In this document: piece after piece, positions 1-8,164 of the stretch
Layout of the letters: each line of letters begins with the position of its first letter
Position numbering within the stretch: the first letter of the stretch is position 1
From: Bacillus glycinifermentans
GTDB taxonomy: Bacteria; Bacillota; Bacilli; Bacillales; Bacillaceae
NCBI RefSeq assembly: GCF_001042475.2
Contig: NZ_LECW02000082.1
Location: forward strand, 1 to 64,000
Direction of reading: 5' to 3'
DNA length: 64,000 bases
Notes under the pieces: model-generated
What the model was told of the DNA's origin: nothing
What the model saw: only the letters and a program-made list of their open reading frames with translations
Database searches by the model: none
Translations under genes and position numbers: made by a program

Positions 1-75
1 AAATTAGGGGGTTAACCCGGAGAATACTTTCTCTCATTATGAAACCTCCTCTCACAGGATTGATGATTTTACTTG

Positions 76-231
76 TTACAGATCATCGATTTCCTCTTCG
101 CAATTCATTATTTCTTGGCAATTCTTACACTTCTTTTTCACAACAACTTCTACATCCCACTCAACCACACCGCAATTATGGCAAGTGTACTCAACTGGTG
201 TAGACTGCATATCTGATTCTTCTTCTTTCAT
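76..231 (-). CDS. small zinc-ribbon protein
   Basis: This 51-residue protein has CHNC near residue 17 and CKNC near residue 37, a four-cysteine zinc-ribbon pattern, and an acidic C-terminus. Similar ribbons occur in small DNA- or RNA-associated proteins, but I cannot name a family. The ATG has no good ribosome site. A strong AGGAGG lies about 45 bp upstream and serves a short overlapping frame that starts at a TTG and covers about 23 codons, so translation may be coupled. A recurring-type promoter (293-321) precedes it. Confidence 0.6.
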   Translation of the reverse strand: MKEEESDMQSTPVEYTCHNCGVVEWDVEVVVKKKCKNCQEIMNCEEEIDDL

Positions 232-292
232 AGTGGCAAAGGTAGGTAAACCCTATCTTCAATCACATCCTCCTGATTCAATTTCTGTTTTA

Positions 293-321
293 ATTATATA
301 ATTGTATATACTTTTCGTCAA
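293..321 (-). promoter_or_regulatory. recurring-type promoter for the zinc-ribbon gene
   Basis: On the minus strand it reads TTGACG, AAAAGTATAT inside a 17-bp spacer, then TATAAT. A second copy of the TTGACAAAAAGTA part, without a -10, lies about 35 bp upstream at 353-366. Confidence 0.75.
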
Positions 322-366
322 TGAAATGGTGCAATTTAATTTTCAATAATCATTACTTTTTGTCAA

Positions 367-1033
367 TCTAATATCCAAAAGATCATTAAATCTATATATG
401 TACATTGGTTTCATCATTCAATGTATCACATATAATTATTTCTATTTCATTCGATTTCTGGATTTTAAAAAAATGATTTTTTGTCCTTTTTCGCAAAAAA
501 TATTTTATCGATCATCTGTAAACACTTATCCATTATTTCTGTTAACAAACATCCAATGTTCCGCCACTTCTTAATATCCCAATTTATTATTTGTATAAAA
601 TTTTATACCATATACTTTTCATCAACATAAATTATAAGAAAACCTTTAATAAAAGGATTATCAAAATAAACCGGAATATTTTATTAGATCAACTTATTCT
701 TGACTACGACTAATTATTTTTGAATTAAATTTAACTTCGTGTATAATAATGGGTGAAGAAAATTGACACGTTTTCACCCTGCATCCTCACAAATGATTAT
801 TATTTAATAATCAATAACTTGTACTAAAAATCACATTTCTCATTTCGATATAACCCCATTCGAAACCTTTATAATCCCCTACACAAATGTTATATTAACT
901 ATAAAACGAAGAACAAACATCCATCGTCTTTTTTAAAATAATTATTTTATTTTTTTACTTTTATTCAAAAAAATCGTTTTAAAAAAACTGAGATTATGGT
1001 AAGATAAACTTAAATAGTTGCTAGGAGGTGTTT
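367..1033. other. AT-rich intergenic region
   Basis: I see no credible gene here. At 760-788 there is an inverted repeat with GGGTGAA and TTCACCC arms, not followed by a T-run, and a possible promoter (TTGAAT, then TATAAT near 740) just before it. The region probably carries the regulatory DNA for the adhesin that follows. Confidence 0.4.
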
Positions 1034-1090
1034 ATGTCGAGTTTGAATTCACAATTTAATATTGAAGAAGCCTTCATCGATGACAGTTAA
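1034..1090 (+). CDS. 18-residue leader peptide ahead of adhesin
   Basis: ATG with an excellent ribosome site (CTAGGAGGTG, short spacing) opens an 18-codon frame, MSSLNSQFNIEEAFIDDS, that stops 63 bp before the adhesin start. The strength of the ribosome site on such a short frame suggests a translated leader or a small peptide rather than chance. No function is assigned. Confidence 0.45.
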   Translation: MSSLNSQFNIEEAFIDDS

Positions 1091-1153
1091 ATGGCTCTTT
1101 TCTTCTTCCATATCCCTATTCAATATAAAACGCATATGAAAGGAAAGAGAACC

Positions 1154-3286
1154 ATGAAAAAAGCTTTTGTATATTTAACAGCATTGCTCATTACTTTATG
1201 TTCCTTGTTTTCGTTGCAATCTCATGTGGCATTTGCCGATTCATTTAGTGGCGACCCAAATACGAAGGTTAAAGGATGGGCTTATGATTCAAGCACAGGC
1301 GGATTCTTGCCAACAGAACAGATAAAATCAACTTCTGATCCATCAAGGTTCGCTTACTGTTTACAGCCAGGAAAGCACTCTCCACACAACGTTGATATGC
1401 CATCAGGCGGTCAAATGAGTAATAAAGTGTACCGGATTTTGTCTTATGGGTACCCTAACATTTCACCAAGCAAATTAGGCGTTAGTAGCCGTGCAAAAGC
1501 TCATTACGCTACACAAATGGCCGTATGGATTGCTGTTGGAGAGGTTAAGCAAAAAAACATCACTTACAGTGACAATTCTGTAAAAAAAGCAGTTTCTTAT
1601 CTTCTTAACCTTGCGGAAACAAAAAAAGACACGCAAGACGTGAGCTTTAGCGTGACTCCTGAAAATGCAAAAGCAACTGTCAAAGGAAAATTTCTCGTTA
1701 CGGATCCGTACACAGTTAAAAGTTCTGCTACAGGTACATACACCGTTACTTTAGAAAACGCTCCAAGCAAAGCTAAAGTAACTGATGTAAATGGGGTTTC
1801 TAAAAAAACTTTCAACGCAAAAGAACAATTTAGAGTACAACTTCCTAAGGACACACCAACTTCTAAAATCGAAGTGAACGTAAAAGCTGATTTAAAAAAG
1901 ATGGTATCAATGAAATATAATTCTGACGGAACCTATCAGAACATCGTTTCGTTAAAAGAAGTTCAAAAAAGCGTTAAAGTCGGTGTATCAGCGTCATGGG
2001 AAACATCTGGAGGTATTAAAATCGTTAAATCAAGCGAAGATGGAACGCCTCTATCAGGTGTAACATTCGACATTAAAGATTCTAACGGGAAAATCGTTGA
2101 AACTGTCAAAACAGATCGCAACGGTGTTGCTACTACCGGAAAATTACCTTTAGGAAAATACACTGTAGTAGAAACGAAAACAGCAACGGGTTATGTTTTA
2201 GAGTCCGCATCCAAAAGCGTTACGGTTAATGCTGATGAAACCTCTAAATTGAGCTTCGTGAATAAGCACATTCGTGGTAACATCCGCATCTTGAAAACAG
2301 ATGAGAACAAAAAAGCGTTAGAAGGCGTTACATTTACCCTCTTTAACAAAGACGGAAAAAAAGTGGTTTCTAAGGTTACTGACAAAAACGGCCAAGCAAC
2401 ATTTACTAACCTGATTTATGGAGAGTATTATGTCCAAGAAACCAAGTCAAATGAAGGTTATGTACTCGATTCAACAAAACACCCTTTAAGTATCAAAGAT
2501 AACGGTAAAACAATCACACTGCCGATCTCGAATAAGGTTATTAAAGGTCATGTTGAATTAATCAAAAAAGATGGCTCTAATGAGGATGTTGCTCTTGAAG
2601 GAGCGGTCTTTGAATTGAAGGATAAAGACGGGAAGACAATCGGTGAATATACAACTGATAAGGACGGAAGAATTTCTGTAACAAACCTTAAATACGGATC
2701 TTACTCTTTTGTTGAAAAAGAAGCTCCAAAAGGTTATGTCCTTAACAAAGAACCTATTAAATTCTCGATCTCTAAAAATAACGAAACCGTCAAAGTAACT
2801 GCAACAAACAAAAAAATCACAGGCAGTCTCGAAATCACTAAGACAGATGTAGCAGATGAAAACACTCGTCTAAAAGGTGCAGAATTCACAATTACGGACG
2901 AAAACGGTAAAGAAGTAGCCAAGGGGAAAACAGATGATGATGGTGTAGCTCGTTTTAACAGCTTACCTTTTGGTAAATACACTTACAAAGAGACTCTAGC
3001 CCCTAACGGCTATGAAATTAATCAAGAGACTTTCTCTTTTGAAATTAAGGAAGATGGGCAAATCATCAAACACACGGTTAAAGACAAAAAGAAAGAGAAT
3101 GATACAGTACCTCCAACTGTCAAAAAACACGACACCCCACATGTCGAGAAAAAGACAGTCCATTCTCTCCCTAACACAAGCATGTTCCAAACTTACCGGA
3201 TGTTACTGATCAGCTCCATCATCCTTATTATCGGTGCTGGTATCCTCTTGTTTAATCTCAAGAGGAAACAAAAACGCACCAATTAA
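1154..3286 (+). CDS. LPXTG-type surface adhesin with thioester and CnaB domains
   Basis: This 710-residue cell-wall protein starts with a signal peptide (MKKAFVYL, cleavage after AFA). An N-terminal thioester-type domain follows, with YCLQPG supplying the cysteine and TQMAVW the glutamine; such domains form covalent bonds with host surfaces. Four CnaB-like repeats from about residue 275 to 655 each show the Lys (IVK, ILK, LIK, ITK) and Glu (VETK, QETK, KEA, KET) expected for isopeptide cross-links. The C-terminus has LPNTS, a membrane segment and a basic tail, which is a sortase signal of the LPXTS kind. The start was chosen for its AAAGGAAAG ribosome site; an earlier in-frame ATG at 1136 lacks one. 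The sortase at 3374-4066 is the obvious partner. Confidence 0.92.
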   Translation: MKKAFVYLTALLITLCSLFSLQSHVAFADSFSGDPNTKVKGWAYDSSTGGFLPTEQIKSTSDPSRFAYCLQPGKHSPHNVDMPSGGQMSNKVYRILSYGYPNISPSKLGVSSRAKAHYATQMAVWIAVGEVKQKNITYSDNSVKKAVSYLLNLAETKKDTQDVSFSVTPENAKATVKGKFLVTDPYTVKSSATGTYTVTLENAPSKAKVTDVNGVSKKTFNAKEQFRVQLPKDTPTSKIEVNVKADLKKMVSMKYNSDGTYQNIVSLKEVQKSVKVGVSASWETSGGIKIVKSSEDGTPLSGVTFDIKDSNGKIVETVKTDRNGVATTGKLPLGKYTVVETKTATGYVLESASKSVTVNADETSKLSFVNKHIRGNIRILKTDENKKALEGVTFTLFNKDGKKVVSKVTDKNGQATFTNLIYGEYYVQETKSNEGYVLDSTKHPLSIKDNGKTITLPISNKVIKGHVELIKKDGSNEDVALEGAVFELKDKDGKTIGEYTTDKDGRISVTNLKYGSYSFVEKEAPKGYVLNKEPIKFSISKNNETVKVTATNKKITGSLEITKTDVADENTRLKGAEFTITDENGKEVAKGKTDDDGVARFNSLPFGKYTYKETLAPNGYEINQETFSFEIKEDGQIIKHTVKDKKKENDTVPPTVKKHDTPHVEKKTVHSLPNTSMFQTYRMLLISSIILIIGAGILLFNLKRKQKRTN

Positions 3287-3290
3287 GAAT

Positions 3291-3319
3291 AAATGACAGC
3301 CTTGCCGGGCTGTCATTTA
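3291..3319 (+). terminator. terminator of adhesin gene
   Basis: Stem AATGACAGCC/GGCTGTCATT with a short loop, directly after the stop codon; the T-rich tail is weak. Confidence 0.65.
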
Positions 3320-3345
3320 TCTATTATCAGTTTAATACGACCAAA

Positions 3346-3378
3346 AATAATCCGCCATACATAAATAGGCGGATTATT
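3346..3378 (-). terminator. terminator of ssb-ART-sortase operon
   Basis: An 11-bp stem AATAATCCGCC/GGCGGATTATT overlaps the sortase stop codon and is followed by a T-run on the minus strand. It may work in both directions. Confidence 0.75.
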
Positions 3379-4066
3379 TTCTATATGCATATATGATATA
3401 TCTATCAGGCGCATCCCCTATGTAGGAAAAAGGATAGCAAGTTGTGAGGATTAATTCTTCTTTTTCGTGTTGTAGTGTGATAATTGAATCATCATCTTTC
3501 GAGACAATTTTCATTTTTTTAATAACATAATCATAGCCGCCGTATCCAGTATCAACCCTTAAAATATCCCCTTTTCGTAATTCTCCAGCTCGGCGGAAGA
3601 CGGTGTCTCGATGTCCAGACAACACGATTTGGCCGTTTTGATCTGGATAGTAACTGCCTTTATAATGTCCAACACCTTTTGCTAAGTCATTAGGATCGGT
3701 TCCCTCAACAATAGGCAGTTCGGCATTTATCGCCGGGATTGTTAACAATCCTGCAACATCACCCGTTTTTGGTGTGTATTTTTCTTTCGTTTTCAGATTC
3801 TTCGATTTAGATTCAGAGCTCTTTGAATCGTCGCTTGTCCTTACGCTTTCACGCTCTTTTTTTTCAATCACTGTATTCGGATGATTGGTGTCAGTGTCTT
3901 CAACGTGTTTCTCCTGTTTGTTTACTAACGCTTTCGCTTCCTTCAATGATTCGCTGGTTTTAGCTTTTGTTTCATATAACTCCCATAAGGAACTTCCCCC
4001 AAACACAACTCCTACAAGAATAAGAATAATGCCAATTATTATTGATATTTTCCTCATCTTCCTCAT
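3374..4066 (-). CDS. class D-like sortase
   Basis: This 230-residue membrane-anchored transpeptidase has an N-terminal membrane segment (residues 7-25), a charged linker and a sortase domain from about residue 100. The catalytic triad is visible: His in SGHRD, Cys in LTTCYPF and Arg in DRYIIY. The compact domain and the LPNTS signal of the neighbouring adhesin fit class D (YhcS-like) sortases, which accept LPXT(S/A). It overlaps the upstream gene by ATGA, so it is translationally coupled. It would anchor the adhesin at 1154-3286 to the wall although it is transcribed convergently with it. Confidence 0.9.
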   Translation of the reverse strand: MRKMRKISIIIGIILILVGVVFGGSSLWELYETKAKTSESLKEAKALVNKQEKHVEDTDTNHPNTVIEKKERESVRTSDDSKSSESKSKNLKTKEKYTPKTGDVAGLLTIPAINAELPIVEGTDPNDLAKGVGHYKGSYYPDQNGQIVLSGHRDTVFRRAGELRKGDILRVDTGYGGYDYVIKKMKIVSKDDDSIITLQHEKEELILTTCYPFSYIGDAPDRYIIYAYRK

Positions 4067-4845
4067 CCCTGTATCCTTTCTATATCAAATACACTTCCCG
4101 GAAAGACCAGTATCTCTTCTTCTCTCTCCACGTATCCGACCACGTCTTCACGCTTCACTTTACCTTTAAACACGGTACCATTTCCCGAGAACCGGTTAGC
4201 AAAGAAACGAGCAACTTCTTCACTTAAAGTCCACGAAAACGCTTCGTCATAGCTAGTTGACTTTAGTCCTTGCCCTCTATATACTGTCAAAATAGCTTGA
4301 TCGAGAGCGGGAGGCAACATGAATTCCTTTGGTGTTGGAAGTCGCAACACCTCTTCAACCATTTCTTTATCAAGATCACTAAAACCATATTCACTTCGAC
4401 TGTAAATATCAATAAACAACGCCTTCCGTTCATCAACAGGGATCTTTTTATAATGCAATTCAAACAAGTGAAAACCAATCACTTTATCATTAATTGAAAG
4501 TAGACGTCCAAAGTCTCTATCGTTTAATAATTTCTTGCAGTAGTCTTTTTTCTTATGGAAGCCCTTCTGAACAAATTGCTCAATATATTCCCTTTCGAGA
4601 GACCAGAAGGTAAAATAAAAGCTCTCATCAAGGTATACATACTTCCCCATAACGCCTTTCTGACTATAGTAAAGGTTTTTGTCATCCGGCAAGCTTAAAA
4701 GCTCACACAGCTTCTCTATGCGTTTTTCTAAGTTCGGTTTTTTTGAATAAACGTCCTCAACAGGAATCAACCCCGTACGAGAAATATGACTGTGCTCATC
4801 TTGAAATATTTGATTCACAAAGTCTTTAAAGCTGTCTTGTGTCAT
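4063..4845 (-). CDS. putative ADP-ribosyltransferase-like protein
   Basis: This 260-residue protein has an unknown N-terminal two thirds. Its C-terminal third shows the R-S-E pattern of arginine-type ADP-ribosyltransferase folds: VYRGQG (Arg), then FSWTLSEEVARFFANRF (Ser and a helix typical of the fold), then EREEEILVFPG (Glu near the end). I infer NAD-dependent modification of a protein or nucleic acid target, but this is family-level inference. The start at 4845 is preceded by GGAGG with 6-bp spacing. It sits between ssb and the sortase gene in one operon. A second protein with the same C-terminal layout is at 59935-60609. Confidence 0.6.
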   Translation of the reverse strand: MTQDSFKDFVNQIFQDEHSHISRTGLIPVEDVYSKKPNLEKRIEKLCELLSLPDDKNLYYSQKGVMGKYVYLDESFYFTFWSLEREYIEQFVQKGFHKKKDYCKKLLNDRDFGRLLSINDKVIGFHLFELHYKKIPVDERKALFIDIYSRSEYGFSDLDKEMVEEVLRLPTPKEFMLPPALDQAILTVYRGQGLKSTSYDEAFSWTLSEEVARFFANRFSGNGTVFKGKVKREDVVGYVEREEEILVFPGSVFDIERIQG

Positions 4846-4862
4846 ATTGTGCCTCCTGTTCA

Positions 4863-5471
4863 TTAGAAAGGTAATTCATCATCAGGCTGATATCCCCGTT
4901 CCCCCCCTCGTCTTTTACCGCCATAACCTCTACCATATTGATTTCTTTCATTCTGATAATTATCAAAACCACGGTTTCGATACTGCCTCCGATCCCCCTT
5001 TTCTCTCTGGGGTTGACTTCGATCACCATATGTATGATCGACTTTCGAAGAATGGCCGTAATCCGGCGATTTATGGTCTTCACTATACCCGTTCCATCTC
5101 CGATGATCATCATACCTCTGATTGTGTTGATTGGGTAATTTAATACCTTGTTCAATATGTCTTTTTGTCCGGATCTCTTGCGGCTCCAGATAAACAACAT
5201 TTTTAGCCAATGTAGTGATCATCGTTTTTCGCCCCTCTTGATAACCATCAAGAACACCCTCAACACAAACCAAGTCACCCTTATTAACATTATTCTCAAT
5301 CATCCGTAAAGCGGTATCGCCATATGCTAGAACTGGAATAGTGAACGATTCTTTCTTCTGCATGGGTTTTACGATTGCGAGATAAAAGAAGACCTTTTCA
5401 TTATCTTTGCTAGTGTATTCTAATTTGATTTCATTTGTTATCCTGCCTATTAAATTCACATAGCTAAGCAT
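4863..5471 (-). CDS. ssb: single-stranded DNA-binding protein
   Basis: This 202-residue SSB has an OB-fold N-terminal domain (about residues 1-105, beginning MLSYVNLIGRI), a long Gly/Arg/Tyr/Asn-rich disordered linker, and the acidic tip DDELPF that docks replication and repair enzymes. It would coat plasmid single strands during replication or after transfer. It is first in an operon with the ART-like protein and sortase, driven by the recurring promoter at 5505-5533. Chromosomal Bacillus SSBs are shorter, and the arginine-rich linker is unusual. Confidence 0.93.
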   Translation of the reverse strand: MLSYVNLIGRITNEIKLEYTSKDNEKVFFYLAIVKPMQKKESFTIPVLAYGDTALRMIENNVNKGDLVCVEGVLDGYQEGRKTMITTLAKNVVYLEPQEIRTKRHIEQGIKLPNQHNQRYDDHRRWNGYSEDHKSPDYGHSSKVDHTYGDRSQPQREKGDRRQYRNRGFDNYQNERNQYGRGYGGKRRGGERGYQPDDELPF

Positions 5472-5504
5472 AGAAATATCAAACTCCTCTCATTATCATA
5501 TATT

Positions 5505-5533
5505 ATTATATTTTATTTTATACTTTTTGTCAA
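5505..5533 (-). promoter_or_regulatory. recurring-type promoter for ssb operon
   Basis: TTGACA, AAAAGTATA in a 17-bp spacer, TATAAT on the minus strand, about 34 bp before the ssb start. Confidence 0.85.
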
Positions 5534-5566
5534 TTTGAGTAATAATAGAGAAACTTCACAAATAAA

Positions 5567-5594
5567 AAAAAGAAAGGCGTATAACCTTTCTTTT
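5567..5594 (-). terminator. terminator of small regulator gene
   Basis: Stem AAAAGAAAGG/CCTTTCTTTT followed by a long T-run on the minus strand. Confidence 0.8.
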
Positions 5595-5613
5595 CATCAT
5601 GCTGCTTTTTACA

Positions 5614-5853
5614 TTATGACTTTTCAATAAAGAGTGTATCAAGAGGGACTTCATATAATATAGATAACAAATAAAGCTCTTCCGGCTTAAAGCCAACCTC
5701 CCCATCTTCTCTTCTTGTGTAACTGGCCGAATATCTCAAACCAAGTATTTTTGTTAGATCTTCAAGTCGATAGGGCGAATTGTCTCGTAACGTTTTGATT
5801 AATTCTAAGTTTACTTCTATATCTTCAATTTTTGGTCTTTTTCCATCACTCAT
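5614..5853 (-). CDS. small helix-turn-helix regulator (XRE-like)
   Basis: This 79-residue protein has a single helix-turn-helix-like domain (LEDLTKILGLRYSASYTRRE, then the LYLLSILYEVPLDTLF helix typical of Cro/CI folds). The start at 5853 has GGAGG 8 bp upstream; a longer in-frame start at 5883 lacks one. The gene has its own recurring-type promoter and terminator. A small DNA-binding protein under the shared promoter is a natural candidate for the regulator that reads it, which remains inference. Confidence 0.7.
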   Translation of the reverse strand: MSDGKRPKIEDIEVNLELIKTLRDNSPYRLEDLTKILGLRYSASYTRREDGEVGFKPEELYLLSILYEVPLDTLFIEKS

Positions 5854-5885
5854 GTTGTAAACCTCCGTGTATTCCTTTTGCATTT

Positions 5886-5914
5886 AGTATAATATCATGT
5901 ATACTTTTTGTCAA
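5886..5914 (-). promoter_or_regulatory. recurring-type promoter for small regulator
   Basis: TTGACA, AAAAGTATACA in a 17-bp spacer, TATACT on the minus strand; would allow autoregulation. Confidence 0.85.
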
Positions 5915-5919
5915 ACTAA

Positions 5920-5952
5920 AAAAATCCACTCAATAGAAGAGAGTGGATTTTA
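5920..5952 (-). terminator. terminator of CpaF-like operon
   Basis: Stem AAATCCACTC/GAGTGGATTT at the end of the CpaF-like gene, followed by a T-run on the minus strand. Confidence 0.8.
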
Positions 5953-7230
5953 ATTTTCTTCTTTTAGCTTTTCAAAAATTGTGTCATATTTAAAAATCAT
6001 ATATCGCTGTTCTAATGTTTTCTGACCTTGGTTCCAGTCATCTTTACGAACCTTCAAAGTGGAAATCTTCGGTCTCCCCAATACATTTGAGACCTCTATT
6101 TGGAGAGGGAATGCCAGACATATAAATTCTTCTAAAATCTTATCAGGCATACTTAAATGAGATAATAACTGGCTTTTTATATCATGAAGGGCCGTATCAA
6201 GCGTTTTCGATACATGGGTAGTGATATACTGAGTCCCCTTTAAAATATCCTCGTAAAATTGATTTATTTTAATATCTGTTCCTAAGTTTTGTGAAACAAT
6301 AACCGTCTCACCTACTCCTGACAAGTAGCTATTTAAATTAGAAACCAATTCATTCTGTTTTACTTGAGAGGTATATGGAACATTCCACACAATTCGGTTA
6401 TTCCCCTTCTCTAATACGTTGATCAATGCACCAAATACATTTTGAACACCGCCGTTTTCACCAACAACAAGTGCAGAATACGACTGTTCTTTTAGGTATT
6501 GCCGGATATATCTCTCACTAAACTCAGAAGGGATAATACCTTGCTCTTCTAAATCTTCCAATGTTACGTTACTGAGTTTGACTTTCTCTATAATAATGGC
6601 TGGTTCCTCAGTATGTAACATCACAGCCGGTATGACCGTGATTTTATACTTGTTATCGATAATAAATTCAACTTTAGAGTGTGTAGAATCAAGGGACTTT
6701 CCATCTTCTTTTAGAAGACGATCAACATATTGGAGATATTGCTTTCGGGAGTGGAAAATATCTGATGCTCTTACATTTTCAATGCCCCCACCAAACCCCT
6801 GAATATATATTTTTTCATAATCATTAACAAATACTTTATGAATTTCTTGACCTTTAAATTTAGCGCCATCAAGTAATTTAAATAGTGTTCCAAAACCTAG
6901 GATATCCTCTGTTACTTTCTGAACCGTTCTCTCAAACAAGTTTTGTTGTTCACCAATTATATATTCATTGTAAAAATTTCTTGTGATAAATAATCTTATG
7001 TTCTTTTTCTTTACTTCTCTAATACGCTTGGCTACTATTGAATTGTCTGCCCCATTATAAAGCTGTTTCACCTGACTCTCTATGTATGAAGATATATTAT
7101 CTATGTATACTTGAGTCCTCCCCAGAATAGCAGAATATGCCCAGCCGCCAATATTATTATTTCCCGAGTGGCTACCTAAAGATTGTTTTTTCTGTTTCAC
7201 AAGTGCATTATAAGCTTCACTTGTAATCAT
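5950..7230 (-). CDS. TadA/CpaF/VirB11-like protein with degenerate P-loop
   Basis: This 426-residue protein aligns by eye with type II/IV secretion ATPases of the TadA/CpaF kind: DILGFGTLFKLL, then IHKVFVNDYEKIYIQ, YVDRLLKEDGKSLDS, KITVIPAVML and VTLEDLEEQGIIPSEF. Where the Walker A (GGTGSGKTT) should be, near residue 254, it has VVGENGGVQNVF, without the glycine-lysine-threonine core, and no clear Walker B or His box follows. It is therefore probably a non-catalytic structural homologue. The start at 7230 has GGAGGTG just upstream. It follows a CpaE-like gene, as cpaF follows cpaE in Tad loci, and is the last gene of its operon. Confidence 0.7.
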   Translation of the reverse strand: MITSEAYNALVKQKKQSLGSHSGNNNIGGWAYSAILGRTQVYIDNISSYIESQVKQLYNGADNSIVAKRIREVKKKNIRLFITRNFYNEYIIGEQQNLFERTVQKVTEDILGFGTLFKLLDGAKFKGQEIHKVFVNDYEKIYIQGFGGGIENVRASDIFHSRKQYLQYVDRLLKEDGKSLDSTHSKVEFIIDNKYKITVIPAVMLHTEEPAIIIEKVKLSNVTLEDLEEQGIIPSEFSERYIRQYLKEQSYSALVVGENGGVQNVFGALINVLEKGNNRIVWNVPYTSQVKQNELVSNLNSYLSGVGETVIVSQNLGTDIKINQFYEDILKGTQYITTHVSKTLDTALHDIKSQLLSHLSMPDKILEEFICLAFPLQIEVSNVLGRPKISTLKVRKDDWNQGQKTLEQRYMIFKYDTIFEKLKEEN

Positions 7231-7276
7231 CTCTTCACCTCCACTATCGATTTTTGATTGGCCCAATATCGTCAAT

Positions 7277-8146
7277 CTAAATTTCTATATCTCTTTCAAT
7301 AATCAGTTTTTCTTCTTGATCATTCAATATTTTCATACTGGTTATGATTTTTAAAAATTGTTCTTGAATTTCAACAGGAACAACAGCTTTATCCTCTTTA
7401 CCAAATATATAAGAATCAATATTATTTTCCATGATCATATCAAAGCACGGATCAAAATCAATTTGATAAACGTTTATGTATTCCTTTATCAACGCTTCTC
7501 GTTTAGAATAAAATTCGTTTGGTTCGGAAAGATTAACAATCGTATTTTTCATACTCTCAATAAAGGGATGTATATTGTTGAAATATTGAACTGCTCTCAG
7601 AACATCTACAGCCCCTTTTTGAAAGAAGTTCGTCACGCAAAACGTCATATCTGCCTTCAAAACAGAAGTTACCGAAGAAAATAAGTACGGATTGAAAGGG
7701 ACATCCAAGATAACAGCATCATAATTAGCTTTTAGTTCTTCGATCAAAATTGACATCATAGAATCATCGACAAATTCAGAAGCATAAAACGGGTTAGGCT
7801 TATATACTGCAAACAAATCTATGTCCTCGTTAATCATTTTATAACAAGAGTTCAGTATCGATTGCCCTTCATGAAAAAAGCCAAAAAGAGATCTTGATTG
7901 AGCATCCCCATCAGAAAGCGGCAAGTGCTTCAATTGAGGTTCAAGAGCTTCATACCCACTAGAAAATGAAAAATCGCAATCTACAAGCGCTACACGCTTG
8001 TTAGCTATAGTTAAAGCCTCTGCCACCATAAGAGCCACAGTCGTCGCTCCTGATGACCCTGACACGTTTAGAAACGAAAAAACTTTATTATAGGAGTGTC
8101 TATACTTGGTATCAGCTCTATTCGAAATTTCACTTATTCTGTCCAA
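7277..8146 (-). CDS. CpaE/MinD/ParA-like protein lacking the P-loop lysine
   Basis: This 289-residue protein has a MinD/ParA-type fold signature: FSFLNVSGSSGATTVALMVA in the deviant Walker A position, KRVALVDCDFSFSSG as the following strand, and AVILDVPFNP as Walker B. The Walker A reads SGSSGATT rather than KGGVGKTT, so both lysines are missing, as in some CpaE localisation proteins. It starts at TTG with AAGGGGTG upstream. Its position next to the CpaF-like gene suggests it positions or assembles that complex at the membrane. Confidence 0.7.
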   Translation of the reverse strand: MDRISEISNRADTKYRHSYNKVFSFLNVSGSSGATTVALMVAEALTIANKRVALVDCDFSFSSGYEALEPQLKHLPLSDGDAQSRSLFGFFHEGQSILNSCYKMINEDIDLFAVYKPNPFYASEFVDDSMMSILIEELKANYDAVILDVPFNPYLFSSVTSVLKADMTFCVTNFFQKGAVDVLRAVQYFNNIHPFIESMKNTIVNLSEPNEFYSKREALIKEYINVYQIDFDPCFDMIMENNIDSYIFGKEDKAVVPVEIQEQFLKIITSMKILNDQEEKLIIERDIEI

Positions 8147-8164
8147 TTATACGCACCCCTTGCA

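Noticed and set aside
5505-5533. The recurring motif read as a dedicated sigma-factor promoter
   Set aside because: The -35 and -10 are consensus sigma-A and spacing is exactly 17 bp, so an alternative sigma factor is not needed; the extra AAAAGTATAT fits an operator better, though this is not proven.
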